Shown piece by piece: positions 22,658 to 30,911 of a stretch of 32,033 nt of DNA. A program made the translations under genes and the position numbers. Below the pieces are notes generated by a model that saw only the letters and a program-made list of their open reading frames with translations, was not told the origin of the DNA and made no database searches. Location of the stretch: positions 25,921-57,953 of the forward strand of contig MNSZ01000072.1 of NCBI GenBank assembly GCA_001916715.1, read 5' to 3'. The stretch is from Firmicutes bacterium CAG:24053_14 (lineage in GTDB: Bacteria; Bacillota; Clostridia; Oscillospirales; Oscillospiraceae). The stretch's first letter is position 1, and each line of letters begins with the position of its first letter.

Positions 22658-23629
22658 ATGCTCGACCAATACGGGCGCACGATAGATTATATGCGCATTT
22701 CCGTAACCGACCGCTGTAATCTGCGGTGCAGGTACTGCATGCCAGTAGCAGTGGAGTCTGTCAGCCACTGTGATGTGCTGCGGTATGAAGAGATACTGCG
22801 CATATGCCGAGCGGCGATCGAGATAGGGATAACAAAATTTAAAATAACCGGAGGCGAACCGCTAGTCCGTGAGGAATGTACCGAGTTTATTGCCCACCTT
22901 AAAAACACACATGGCGTTGATCAGGTCACGCTTACAACAAACGGTCTGCTGCTTGCCGATAAGCTCCCGGCGCTTGCCGCTGCCGGCATTGACGGAATAA
23001 ATATAAGCGCCGATACTCTTAATTCCGCCCGCTATAACGAAATAACCGGGTATAGCGGAAACGGAACAGAAAAGCTGCTGAGCGTCCTGGAAGAATGCTG
23101 TGCAAGAGGAATAAAAACAAAGGTAAATGCCGTGCTGCTCGAACAGACGGAAACCGATGCCGCCGAGCTTGCGGAAATAGCCGGAAGGCTGCCCGTTGAT
23201 GTGCGCTTTATCGAGCTTATGCCAATTGGATTCGGCACGACCATGAAGCGCGTATCAACAGACGATATCCTCACTGTTTTGCGCGAAAGGTGGCCGGATC
23301 TTGCCGAAACAGACGAAAAGCGCGGCAACGGACCTGCACATTATTATAAAAGCGGCTTGTTAAAGGGCAGGATCGGCTTCATTGATGCAGTGAGCCACAA
23401 ATTTTGCTCGGAGTGCAACAGAGTGAGACTGACAAGCACCGGCATGCTGAAGCCCTGCCTGTGCTACTCGGATACGACGGATCTTCGCGCGCTCATACGT
23501 TTTGAATGCACTGATGCAGAGCTTAAGTCGGCGCTTGAAAGCGCAGTTTACCTAAAGCCGAGAGCGCACTGCTTTGATGACGGCGCGCAGATAACCGAAC
23601 AGCACATAATGAGCCAAATAGGAGGATAA
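22658..23629 (+). CDS. moaA: GTP 3',8-cyclase MoaA (radical SAM)
   Basis: 323 residues. CNLRCRYC (about 19-26) is the radical SAM [4Fe-4S] site, followed by GGEPLVR. A second cluster site is FCSECNRVRLTSTGMLKPC in the C-terminal part. The protein ends QIGG, the conserved GG tail needed for catalysis. It converts GTP to 3',8-cyclo-GTP, the first step of molybdopterin synthesis. MoaC, the usual partner, is not in the window. Start ATG 22658 follows GGAAAAGGAG, 3 bp after the previous stop. Confidence 0.92.
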   Translation: MLDQYGRTIDYMRISVTDRCNLRCRYCMPVAVESVSHCDVLRYEEILRICRAAIEIGITKFKITGGEPLVREECTEFIAHLKNTHGVDQVTLTTNGLLLADKLPALAAAGIDGINISADTLNSARYNEITGYSGNGTEKLLSVLEECCARGIKTKVNAVLLEQTETDAAELAEIAGRLPVDVRFIELMPIGFGTTMKRVSTDDILTVLRERWPDLAETDEKRGNGPAHYYKSGLLKGRIGFIDAVSHKFCSECNRVRLTSTGMLKPCLCYSDTTDLRALIRFECTDAELKSALESAVYLKPRAHCFDDGAQITEQHIMSQIGG

Positions 23630-23631
23630 AC

Positions 23632-24567
23632 ATGGGAAAAGTAATCGCGGTGTGTACAAGCGAACGCAAGGGACTGCAAAAAAGCGACGTAAAAAGCGCA
23701 CACTTTACAACCGAATGGGGCATTGACGGCGATGCACACGCCGGTAAATGGCACAGACAGATAAGTCTGCTGAGCGCCGATAAAATCGCGGCCTTCAACG
23801 AAAAGGGAGCAAACGTTATTCCCGGCGCGTTTGGCGAAAACCTCGTGGTCGAGGGCTTTGATTTTCGCTCGCTGCCCGTCGGAACTCTGCTCAGATGCGG
23901 CGACGTGCTGCTTGAGATGACCCAGATAGGCAAGCAATGCCACAGTCACTGCGAGATATATAAGAAGATGGGCGACTGCATCATGCCGCGCGAGGGTGTC
24001 TTTGCCCGGGTAATAGAGCCGGGCACGATCACAGTCGGCGACGAGATGGTCATCGAAAAGCGCGAGGGGCATTTCCCCTGGCAGGCGGCGGTCATAACGC
24101 TCAGCGATAAGGGAGCTGCCGGTCAGCGCAAGGACGAAAGCGGCCCGGCGATAGCAAAGCGCCTTACCGACTCCGGCTATGAGGTCGTCGAAGAGCTGAT
24201 CATCCCTGATGACGTGCGCGTTTTGAAGCAGGAGCTTATGCGCCTGTGCGATCAGCGCCAGTTAGACCTCATACTCACGACCGGCGGGACCGGCTGCTCG
24301 CCGAGAGACACAACGCCTGAGGCAACGCTCGCCGTTGCCGACAGAAACGTTCCCGGCATAGCCGAGGCGATGCGCGCAGCGTCGCTGAAAATAACTCCGC
24401 ATGCGATGATCTCGCGCGCAGCGTCGGTCATCCGCGGAAAAACGCTCATTATCAATCTCCCCGGCAGCCCGAAAGCCTGCATGGAGAACATGGACGTATT
24501 CATGGACACTATCCCTCACGCAATGGGACTGCTGAGGAACGAGGTCCACGACTGCGCAAGAAAGTAA
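23632..24567 (+). CDS. MOSC domain fused to MogA-type molybdopterin adenylyltransferase
   Basis: 311 residues. A MOSC domain fills about 1-145 (GIDGDAHAGKWHRQ, GAFGENLVVEG, and Cys in GKQCHSHC, which can carry the S that binds Mo). A MogA/MoaB domain follows at about 150-305: AAVITLSDKGAAG, LTTGGTGCSPRD, and INLPGSPKACMENMD. MogA adenylylates molybdopterin before Mo insertion; MOSC proteins bind or sulfurate the cofactor. The fusion is well known. Start ATG 23632 follows AGGAGG, 2 bp after MoaA. It is the last gene before a gap with a palindrome and the modA start. Confidence 0.9.
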   Translation: MGKVIAVCTSERKGLQKSDVKSAHFTTEWGIDGDAHAGKWHRQISLLSADKIAAFNEKGANVIPGAFGENLVVEGFDFRSLPVGTLLRCGDVLLEMTQIGKQCHSHCEIYKKMGDCIMPREGVFARVIEPGTITVGDEMVIEKREGHFPWQAAVITLSDKGAAGQRKDESGPAIAKRLTDSGYEVVEELIIPDDVRVLKQELMRLCDQRQLDLILTTGGTGCSPRDTTPEATLAVADRNVPGIAEAMRAASLKITPHAMISRAASVIRGKTLIINLPGSPKACMENMDVFMDTIPHAMGLLRNEVHDCARK

Positions 24568-24587
24568 AGTGAATAGCTGATTTACTG

Positions 24588-24617
24588 TATATAGCCGCGT
24601 TAAGTCGCGATTATATA
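24588..24617. promoter_or_regulatory. Palindrome upstream of modA, candidate ModE-like operator
   Basis: TATATAGCCGCG (24588-24599) and CGCGATTATATA (24606-24617) form a dyad with a 6-bp centre; only the two bases between TATATA and CGCG do not match. It sits 30 bp upstream of the modA start. The enteric ModE site has TATATA arms too, but arranged differently, so this is a candidate, not a match. Confidence 0.45.
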
Positions 24618-24647
24618 AACATTTTTTCTGAAATAGGAGAAAACAAA

Positions 24648-25472
24648 ATGAAAGCAAAGAAGCTACTGTCCCTGTTACTGGCATTGTCAATGGTTTTTGC
24701 CCTTGCCGCCTGCAGCTCCAATGATGAGCCGGAAGCGCGCGAAGAGGTAGTTGTATTTGCGGCGGCATCCATGACCGAAACCCTCAACCAGATCAAAGAG
24801 ACCTACGAGAAGGATCACAACGTTACCCTGACCTTCAACTTCGACTCGTCCGGCACCCTCAAGACTCAGATCCAGGAAGGCGCAGACTGCGACCTGTTCA
24901 TTTCCGCAGGCCAGAAGCAGATGAACCAGCTTGATATCACCGCCGATAAGGAAGTCAACACCGAAGGCCTCGACTTTGTCGCATCGGACAGCCGCGTAAA
25001 CCTTCTTGAGAACAAGGTCGTTCTCGTTGTTCCCGAGGGCAATCCCAAGGGCATCGAGGGCTTTGACGACCTCGCCGCAAAGCTTGCCGATGGCAGCGTA
25101 CTTATGGCAATGGGCAACAGCGACGTTCCCGTAGGCCAGTACACTCAGAAGATCCTTGCCTACTACAAGCTTGACGAGACCGCTCTTGCAAACGCAGGCA
25201 CCATCACCTACGGCACCAACGTCAAGGAAGTCACCACTCAGGTTTCCGAGGGCAGCGTTGACTGCGGCATAGTCTACTGCACCGACGCATTCTCCGCAGG
25301 CCTCACCGTTGTTGACTGCGCGACCAAGGATATGTGCGGCCAGGTAATCTATCCTGCTGCCGTCATGAAGAACGCAAAGCATGCAGATGCAGCAAAGGCA
25401 TTCCTTGAGTACCTCCAGAGCGACGCCGCAATGAAGGTATTTGAAAATGTCGGCTTCTCCGGCGTAGCATAA
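24648..25472 (+). CDS. modA: Molybdate-binding lipoprotein ModA
   Basis: 274 residues. The signal peptide is typical of lipoproteins: basic MKAKK, a hydrophobic core, then LAAC lipobox with Cys22 for lipid attachment. The mature part is the periplasmic-type binding fold of ModA: FAAASMTETL, FNFDSSGTLKTQI, CDLFISAG and QVIYPAAVM. It captures molybdate (or tungstate) outside the cell and delivers it to ModB. Start ATG 24648 follows AGGAGA. Codon use is strongly biased, suggesting high expression. A hairpin separates it from modB. Confidence 0.92.
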   Translation: MKAKKLLSLLLALSMVFALAACSSNDEPEAREEVVVFAAASMTETLNQIKETYEKDHNVTLTFNFDSSGTLKTQIQEGADCDLFISAGQKQMNQLDITADKEVNTEGLDFVASDSRVNLLENKVVLVVPEGNPKGIEGFDDLAAKLADGSVLMAMGNSDVPVGQYTQKILAYYKLDETALANAGTITYGTNVKEVTTQVSEGSVDCGIVYCTDAFSAGLTVVDCATKDMCGQVIYPAAVMKNAKHADAAKAFLEYLQSDAAMKVFENVGFSGVA

Positions 25473-25482
25473 GTTGCAAACA

Positions 25483-25515
25483 GAATTGGCAGCGCATTTA
25501 ATGTGCTGCCAATTC
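25483..25515 (+). repeat. Long hairpin between modA and modB
   Basis: GAATTGGCAGC (25483-25493) pairs perfectly with GCTGCCAATTC (25505-25515); GCAT/ATGT extends the stem to about 15 bp with loop TTA. No T-run follows, so it is probably an mRNA stabiliser or partial attenuator that gives more ModA than ModB. Confidence 0.7.
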
Positions 25516-25531
25516 GAGGTATATAAAAGGT

Positions 25532-26206
25532 ATGAACATTGATTGGTATCCGCTTATAAACTCGCTGAGAATTGCGGGAATAAGCTGTGTAATAGTATTT
25601 TTCACGGGCATTTTCTTTGCATATTATGCCGCAAAGCTGCCGCGCACCATAAAGGGCATCCTGGACGTTATCCTCACATTGCCCATGGTGCTTCCTCCGA
25701 CGGTGTGCGGCTATCTTCTGCTGCTCGTTTTCGGAACGAAGCGGCCTGTCGGCATATTCCTCATGCAGTTCGGGATAAAATTCGTAATGACGTGGTACGG
25801 CGGCATACTCGCTGCGGCTGTCGTTGCGTTTCCGCTGATGTACCGCACGGCGCGCGGCGCGTTCGAGAGCTTTGATCCCTCGCTTGCGCAGTCGGGGCAG
25901 ACGCTCGGCCTCAGCAACACATATATATTCTGGCGCATCCGCATGCCGGCCTGCCGCCAGGGCATACTGGCAGGCACAGTCCTTGCCTTTGCGCGAGCGC
26001 TGGGCGAGTACGGCGCAACGAGCATGCTCATTGGCTTTACCCCCGGCAAAACCGCGACTATATCCACAACGGTGTATCAGCTCTGGCGCACTAACGACGA
26101 CGCCGGCGCACTGTTCTGGGTCATGATAAACCTTGCCATAAGCACGGTCGTGCTGCTTTCGGTGAACCTGCTTGAAAGCCGGCAGAAAAGGATAGTGAAG
26201 AGATGA
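25532..26206 (+). CDS. modB: Molybdate ABC transporter permease ModB
   Basis: 224 residues with about five membrane helices. RALGEYGATSML with G downstream (about 158-169) is the EAA-like loop that contacts the ATPase, and TLPMVLPPTVCGY (about 49-61) is typical of ModB. It forms the membrane pore for molybdate. It overlaps modC by 4 bp (ATGA), so translation is coupled. Confidence 0.9.
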   Translation: MNIDWYPLINSLRIAGISCVIVFFTGIFFAYYAAKLPRTIKGILDVILTLPMVLPPTVCGYLLLLVFGTKRPVGIFLMQFGIKFVMTWYGGILAAAVVAFPLMYRTARGAFESFDPSLAQSGQTLGLSNTYIFWRIRMPACRQGILAGTVLAFARALGEYGATSMLIGFTPGKTATISTTVYQLWRTNDDAGALFWVMINLAISTVVLLSVNLLESRQKRIVKR

Positions 26207-27243
26207 GCCTGACAGTAGATATAAAGAAAAAACTCGGCTCATTCGAGCTTGAGACGAAATTTGAAGCGGAAAACGGCGTGACGTGCCTCCTCGGCCCGTC
26301 CGGCTGCGGCAAGAGCATGACGCTCAAATGCATAGCCGGTATAGAAAAGCCGGATGAAGGGCGCATCGAGCTTGACGGGACCGTTTTGTTCGACAGCAAA
26401 AAGGGCATAAATCTTCCGCCGCAGAAGCGCAGGGTCGGATATATGTTCCAGAACTATGCGCTTTTTCCCAATATGACCGTGCGGCAGAACATACTTTGCG
26501 GCATGCGGCATATAAAGGACAAGGCAGAAAAGGAAGCAAGGCTTAATAAATATGTGAGCATGTTCCGGCTCGAGGTACTTGAAAACCACCGCCCTGCGCA
26601 GCTTTCCGGCGGCCAGGCGCAGCGCACGGCGCTTGCGAGAATAATGGTCAGCGATCCGAAGCTACTGCTGCTTGACGAGCCGTTTTCGGCGCTTGATGCG
26701 CATTTGCGCGATAAGCTCATGATCGAAATACGCGATGTGCTCGCGCGCTTCGGGCGCGAGGTCATCATGGTGACGCACAGCCGCGACGAGGCATATAACA
26801 TGAGCCGCGAGATCGCTGTTATGGACGGCGGAAAGCTCCTTACAAAGAACAAGACCAAGGCACTGTTTGCAGACCCCGGAAGCGTTCCGGCGGCCATACT
26901 GACAGGCTGCAAGAACATAGCCTCCGCCGAAAAGCGCGGCGAGCACGAGGTGTACATCCCCGAATGGGGCGTGACGCTGACGACTGCGCAGAGCGTGGGG
27001 GATGATGTTAAAGCAATAGGCATACGCGCGCACTATTTTAATCCCACTGCGCCGACAAATCGATTTGCCGTTGAGTACATCGAGGAGATGGAGGAGCCGT
27101 TTGAGTGGATAATAGAGTTCAGACCGCGCACCGCAGCCGCGGATGCGCAGGGCGTATGGTGGAGACTCAGCAAGGATAAGCGACCGCAGAGCTTCCCGGC
27201 GGAGCTCGGCATCGCCCCGGCAAATATACTATTACTATACTGA
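26203..27243 (+). CDS. modC: Molybdate ABC transporter ATPase ModC
   Basis: 346 residues. Walker A GPSGCGKSMT (about 32-41), Q-loop YMFQNYALF, signature LSGGQAQR, Walker B LLLLDEPFSALD, and H-loop MVTHS are all present. The C-terminal 110 or so residues form a TOBE/mop-like extension that binds molybdate in this family. It powers ModB. The XdhC-like gene starts 12 bp after its stop, preceded by GAGGAGG. Confidence 0.92.
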   Translation: MSLTVDIKKKLGSFELETKFEAENGVTCLLGPSGCGKSMTLKCIAGIEKPDEGRIELDGTVLFDSKKGINLPPQKRRVGYMFQNYALFPNMTVRQNILCGMRHIKDKAEKEARLNKYVSMFRLEVLENHRPAQLSGGQAQRTALARIMVSDPKLLLLDEPFSALDAHLRDKLMIEIRDVLARFGREVIMVTHSRDEAYNMSREIAVMDGGKLLTKNKTKALFADPGSVPAAILTGCKNIASAEKRGEHEVYIPEWGVTLTTAQSVGDDVKAIGIRAHYFNPTAPTNRFAVEYIEEMEEPFEWIIEFRPRTAAADAQGVWWRLSKDKRPQSFPAELGIAPANILLLY

Positions 27244-27255
27244 GGAGGAGCTGCG

Positions 27256-28293
27256 ATGAATAACATCTATGCAGAAATTCTGAAAAGAGTCGAAAACAAT
27301 GAGGCACTTACGCTGAAAACGGAGTTTACTGGCTCCGAGGGCATAATGGCGGAAAGCCTTAAGAAAACGCTTGCGCCGTATGAGCCGCATACGGATATGC
27401 GCGGCCGCTGCTTTGCCGACGTCACGTTTGAAGAAAGCGACGACGGACACAGTGTCGCCGGCGAGCCGTTCTCGCCTCCCGAGCGCCTTATCGTGCTCGG
27501 AGCCGGTCACATTGCGCTGCCGGTGTGTGAGTTTGCGGCAAAAAGCGGATTTGAAGTGTATGTGTGCGATGACAGGCCTTCGTTTGCAAATGAGGGACGC
27601 TTCCCCGATGCTGCACAGGTGCTGTGCGACAGCTTTGAAAACTGCATAAGGCAGCTCAAAATTACCTCCTACGACTATATCGTTATCATAACGCGCGGCC
27701 ATACTCACGACGCCGACTGCCTGCGCGAGATATTCAAGGGCACGCAGCCTGCGTATCTCGGACTTATCGGTTCGCGCCGCCGCGTTAAGGGGCTTCTGGA
27801 GATGCTCCTTGCCGAAGGCTGCCCGAAGGAGTATATGGACAGAATATGCACACCCATCGGCCTTGATATCGGCGCGGTAACTCCGGGCGAGATCGCAATA
27901 TCCATCCTTGCAGAGCTCGTTGCCTATAAGCGCCTGCCGGAGCACAGTAAGGACGGAGTGCGCTGCTGCAATGATTCCGATGTTGAGCTTTCGGTAATAA
28001 AATACCTTGCCGAAAACCGCGATCCCAAGGCGATAGTTACGGTTATCGAGACTAAAGGCTCAACTCCTCGTGAAGCCGGAGCGAAGATGGCCGTAAGTCC
28101 GCGCGGCGAGGTCACCGGCAGCATAGGCGGCGGATGCAGCGAGGGCGCGGTTATCCGCAACGCGGTTGACATAATCGGAACAGGACGCTACATGGTCGTT
28201 GACATTGACCTCACCGGCGAGGTCGCAGAGTCCGACGGCATGGTCTGCGGCGGAACGATGAAGGTCCTCGTTGAGGACGGAGCGGAGAACTGA
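27256..28293 (+). CDS. XdhC/CoxI-family Mo hydroxylase maturation factor
   Basis: 345 residues. A short N-terminal remnant (about 1-70) is followed by a Rossmann domain, LIVLGAGHIALPVCEFA (about 75-91), IITRGHTHD and YLGLIGSRRRV, and then a C-terminal XdhC_CoxI domain: VTVIETKGSTPREAGAKM, GSIGGGCSEG, and MVCGGTMKVL. In classic XdhC the CoxI domain comes first and the Rossmann domain last, so the order is swapped, as in the selenium-linked relatives. XdhC binds Moco and helps add the terminal S (or Se). Start ATG 27256 follows GAGGAGG. The cysteine desulfurase begins 1 bp after its stop. Confidence 0.85.
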   Translation: MNNIYAEILKRVENNEALTLKTEFTGSEGIMAESLKKTLAPYEPHTDMRGRCFADVTFEESDDGHSVAGEPFSPPERLIVLGAGHIALPVCEFAAKSGFEVYVCDDRPSFANEGRFPDAAQVLCDSFENCIRQLKITSYDYIVIITRGHTHDADCLREIFKGTQPAYLGLIGSRRRVKGLLEMLLAEGCPKEYMDRICTPIGLDIGAVTPGEIAISILAELVAYKRLPEHSKDGVRCCNDSDVELSVIKYLAENRDPKAIVTVIETKGSTPREAGAKMAVSPRGEVTGSIGGGCSEGAVIRNAVDIIGTGRYMVVDIDLTGEVAESDGMVCGGTMKVLVEDGAEN

Positions 28294-28294
28294 T

Positions 28295-29434
28295 ATGACC
28301 TATATCTATGCCGACAACGCGGCGACTACTCGCTTGTCTGACACGGCGTTTGACGCGATGAAGCCGTTTATGCTCGCGGAATACGGCAATGCATCGACCC
28401 TGTATAAGCTCGGACGCAGTGCGCATAAGGCAGTGGAAAACGCGCGCGGCGTTTTCGCAAAGGGAATAAACGCACTCCCGGCCGAGATATATTTTACCTC
28501 CGGCGGAACCGAGAGCGATAACTGGGCGATAAAGGGTACGGCGCACCGGCTTGCCGCGAGCGGGAAAAAGCATATAGTCACGGACAATATCGAGCACCAC
28601 GCGGTTCTCAACAGCGCCAAAGCTCTCGAGCGAGAGGGCTTTGAGATGACATATGTAAGAGCCGATAAAAACGGCCTTGTCCGCGCCGAGGATGTGGCGA
28701 CGGCAATACGCCCGGATACGGCGCTGGTATCGGTGATGCTTGCAAATAACGAGCTGGGTACCATCCAGCCGGTTGCCGAGATAGGCAGCATATGCCGCTC
28801 GGCAGGAGTGCCGTTTCACTGCGACGCCGTGCAGGCGGCAGGAATATTGCCTATAGACGTAAAGCAGATGAACATAGACCTTTTGTCAATGTCGGCGCAC
28901 AAGTTCCACGGCCCTAAGGGCGTCGGAGTCATGTATGCCCGGCGCGGGTACGCACCCGAAACGTACATTGACGGCGGCGAGCAGGAGCGCGGCCACCGGG
29001 CCGGAACGGAGAACGTCGCCGGCATTGTCGGCGCGGCAGCGGCATTTGCCGAGGCAATCAGCGAAAGAAACGAAAAAGCCGATCGCCTTTGCGCAATGCG
29101 CGACGAGATACAGTCGGGGCTTTTAAAAATACCGGGATCACAGGTCAATGGCGTCACCGCGCCGCGCCTGCCGGGCACTCTCAACATGTCATTCGACGGA
29201 ATTGACGGGCAATCGCTCATATTCGAACTGGATCTGAAAGGCCTTGCAGCTTCGAGCGGTTCTGCATGCGCGTCCGGCTCCGTTGATCCGAGCCATGTTC
29301 TTCTCGCACTGGGGCTGCCTTATAAGCTGGCTCACGGCTCGCTAAGACTGAGTCTTGGGAGATATAACACTCCCGACGAGGCAGAGATGATCGTTCGCAT
29401 AGTTTCCGACACAGTTGCCGAACTGCGAGGGTAA
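28295..29434 (+). CDS. Cysteine desulfurase (NifS/IscS-like)
   Basis: 379 residues from ATG 28295, chosen because YADNAATTRL must be near the start. The PLP lysine is in SAHKFHGPKG, the His-containing region is DNIEHHAV, and the mobile-loop catalytic Cys is in SSGSACASG. It removes sulfur (or selenium) from cysteine (or selenocysteine) as a protein persulfide. Coupled to the XdhC-like gene 1 bp upstream, it is probably dedicated to supplying S (or Se) to the Mo hydroxylase, as NifS4 does with XdhC in Rhodobacter. A terminator follows. Confidence 0.9.
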   Translation: MTYIYADNAATTRLSDTAFDAMKPFMLAEYGNASTLYKLGRSAHKAVENARGVFAKGINALPAEIYFTSGGTESDNWAIKGTAHRLAASGKKHIVTDNIEHHAVLNSAKALEREGFEMTYVRADKNGLVRAEDVATAIRPDTALVSVMLANNELGTIQPVAEIGSICRSAGVPFHCDAVQAAGILPIDVKQMNIDLLSMSAHKFHGPKGVGVMYARRGYAPETYIDGGEQERGHRAGTENVAGIVGAAAAFAEAISERNEKADRLCAMRDEIQSGLLKIPGSQVNGVTAPRLPGTLNMSFDGIDGQSLIFELDLKGLAASSGSACASGSVDPSHVLLALGLPYKLAHGSLRLSLGRYNTPDEAEMIVRIVSDTVAELRG

Positions 29435-29447
29435 CTGAGTAATCAAA

Positions 29448-29490
29448 AAATACAGGAGTCTGCACAGGTGCAGGCTCCTGTATTTGTTTC
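29448..29490 (+). terminator. Terminator after the cysteine desulfurase gene
   Basis: ATACAGGAG then CTGCAC pairs with GTGCAG and CTCCTGTAT across an AG loop (29450-29483), with a T-rich tail TTTGTTT. An A-run precedes it. It closes the cofactor and transport operon. Confidence 0.85.
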
Positions 29491-29511
29491 TCCGGGACAA
29501 AATTAGCGATA

Positions 29512-29538
29512 ATGTAAAATTCTTAATGCAATTTACAT
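29512..29538. repeat. Dyad upstream of the dehydratase-like genes
   Basis: ATGTAAAAT (29512-29520) and AATTTACAT (29530-29538) form an inverted repeat with one base bulged. In the 259-bp gap before the dehydratase-like pair it may be an operator. The rest of the gap, 29539-29693, is AT-rich with no other feature I can support apart from the promoter-like site below. Confidence 0.4.
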
Positions 29539-29613
29539 ATACTGTTGTTAAAATGCACAAAAAACGCTGTTAAGATTATACGATATGGCGAAAATGTACA
29601 AATAAATTGAAGT

Positions 29614-29640
29614 TTGACGTTGTGAGTGATAAAATAATAA
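29614..29640 (+). promoter_or_regulatory. Weak promoter-like site for the dehydratase-like operon
   Basis: TTGACG (29614-29619) is a good -35; the best -10 candidate TAATAA (29635-29640) is only 15 bp away, so the fit is poor. Confidence 0.25.
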
Positions 29641-29693
29641 CATCTAGGCTGCGTGTGCATATTTGTCGCAGTCATATGAAACGGGGGAACATA

Positions 29694-30893
29694 ATGAGAG
29701 ACCTGAAGCATCTGATCTATTTTGAAAGTCTCCTTCAGGAGGCGAACAACGCGCTTGTAAAGCAGGCGTGTTCCGAGGGCAAGCTTGCACTTGCCTACAA
29801 CTGTTCTTACATACCAGAGCCGCTGCTCGATATTGAGGGCTGCTTCGGCGTAAGACTGCGCGCTCCGGGATGTACTAATCCGGACCTTGCGACCTATTAT
29901 ATGACGAATCGCTCCTGCCCTTATTCCAAGAGCATACTTGAGCGTGCGTTTGAAGGCGGATACAATTTCATTTCCGCTCTCATAGGTCAGGAATGCTGCA
30001 CCACGATGAACCGCATGGAGCAGTATTTTGAATACTGCAAGCTCATTCCGAACGAAAAATTCTTTACGGCATGCATCGACATGCCGATAAAGAAGGGCGA
30101 CTGGTATGCAGGATATTTCCGCCGCCAGATCGAAAAGAAAATACTCACTCCCATGAAAGAGACCTACGGCATTGACTACTCCGAGGAAAAGCTCATGGAC
30201 GCTATAGAGCGCCATAATGAGATCTGCCGCCTCATAACCGAGATCGGAAGCTATCGAAAACTCGATAATCCGACGATCACAGGCTATGAATTCCATGTTA
30301 TTCAGCTCGTCACGCTCGTGTGCCCGAAATATCTTATCGTTGATAAGCTGCGCGAGACGGCCGAGGAGCTTAAGACCCGTGAGCCTGACGAAAAGCCCGA
30401 TTACAGGGCAAAGGTCATGCTCGTCGGAAGCGAGATCGACGATCCGGAGTTTACAAAGCTTGTCGAGATGTGCGGCGCGCGTGTCGTTGCCGACCGCTAC
30501 TGCTTCGGCTCGCTGCCCGGCAGGGAGGAGATAGCCGTACAGCCCGGACAGCATCCGCTTGACGCGCTTGCAGAGCATTACATGAAGATAAACGAGTGTC
30601 CGCGCTCGATGGGCACGGAAAATATCATCGCGCGCAAGCAGTATCTGTACGACATTGCGAAGGAATACAAGGCCGACGGCATAATCCTTCAGAACATGAA
30701 GTTCTGCGAATACTGGGGCTATGAGCGCGCCATCGCCGCAAAGTGGCTGGCCGAGGGACTTAACGTTCCGTCGGCAATACCCACCTGCCAGATAGAGCGC
30801 GACTACGCAAATGCCGCAACAGGCCAGCTGCGCACGAGATTTCAGGCGTTCGTCGAATCGCTTGAGATCAAAAAGCTCCAGGCTAACGGTTAA
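29694..30893 (+). CDS. 2-hydroxyacyl-CoA dehydratase / benzoyl-CoA reductase-like subunit (HgdB/HGD-D family)
   Basis: 399 residues from ATG 29694, preceded by a GGGGG site; the upstream in-frame ATG codons have no site. Conserved features are YNCSYIPEPLLD near the N-terminus, NRSCPYSKSIL, GQECCTTMNRM, a middle helical part, then NMKFCEYWGYE and GQLRTRFQAFVES near the C-terminus, the family's ending. The Cys residues fit a [4Fe-4S] cluster shared with a partner. Family enzymes use ATP-driven one-electron reduction to dehydrate 2-hydroxyacyl-CoAs or reduce aromatic rings, needing an activase (HgdC type). The activase is not seen here. The partner-like gene follows 18 bp downstream. Confidence 0.8.
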   Translation: MRDLKHLIYFESLLQEANNALVKQACSEGKLALAYNCSYIPEPLLDIEGCFGVRLRAPGCTNPDLATYYMTNRSCPYSKSILERAFEGGYNFISALIGQECCTTMNRMEQYFEYCKLIPNEKFFTACIDMPIKKGDWYAGYFRRQIEKKILTPMKETYGIDYSEEKLMDAIERHNEICRLITEIGSYRKLDNPTITGYEFHVIQLVTLVCPKYLIVDKLRETAEELKTREPDEKPDYRAKVMLVGSEIDDPEFTKLVEMCGARVVADRYCFGSLPGREEIAVQPGQHPLDALAEHYMKINECPRSMGTENIIARKQYLYDIAKEYKADGIILQNMKFCEYWGYERAIAAKWLAEGLNVPSAIPTCQIERDYANAATGQLRTRFQAFVESLEIKKLQANG

Positions 30894-30911
30894 TCGAGGA
30901 GGGGAACAGCT

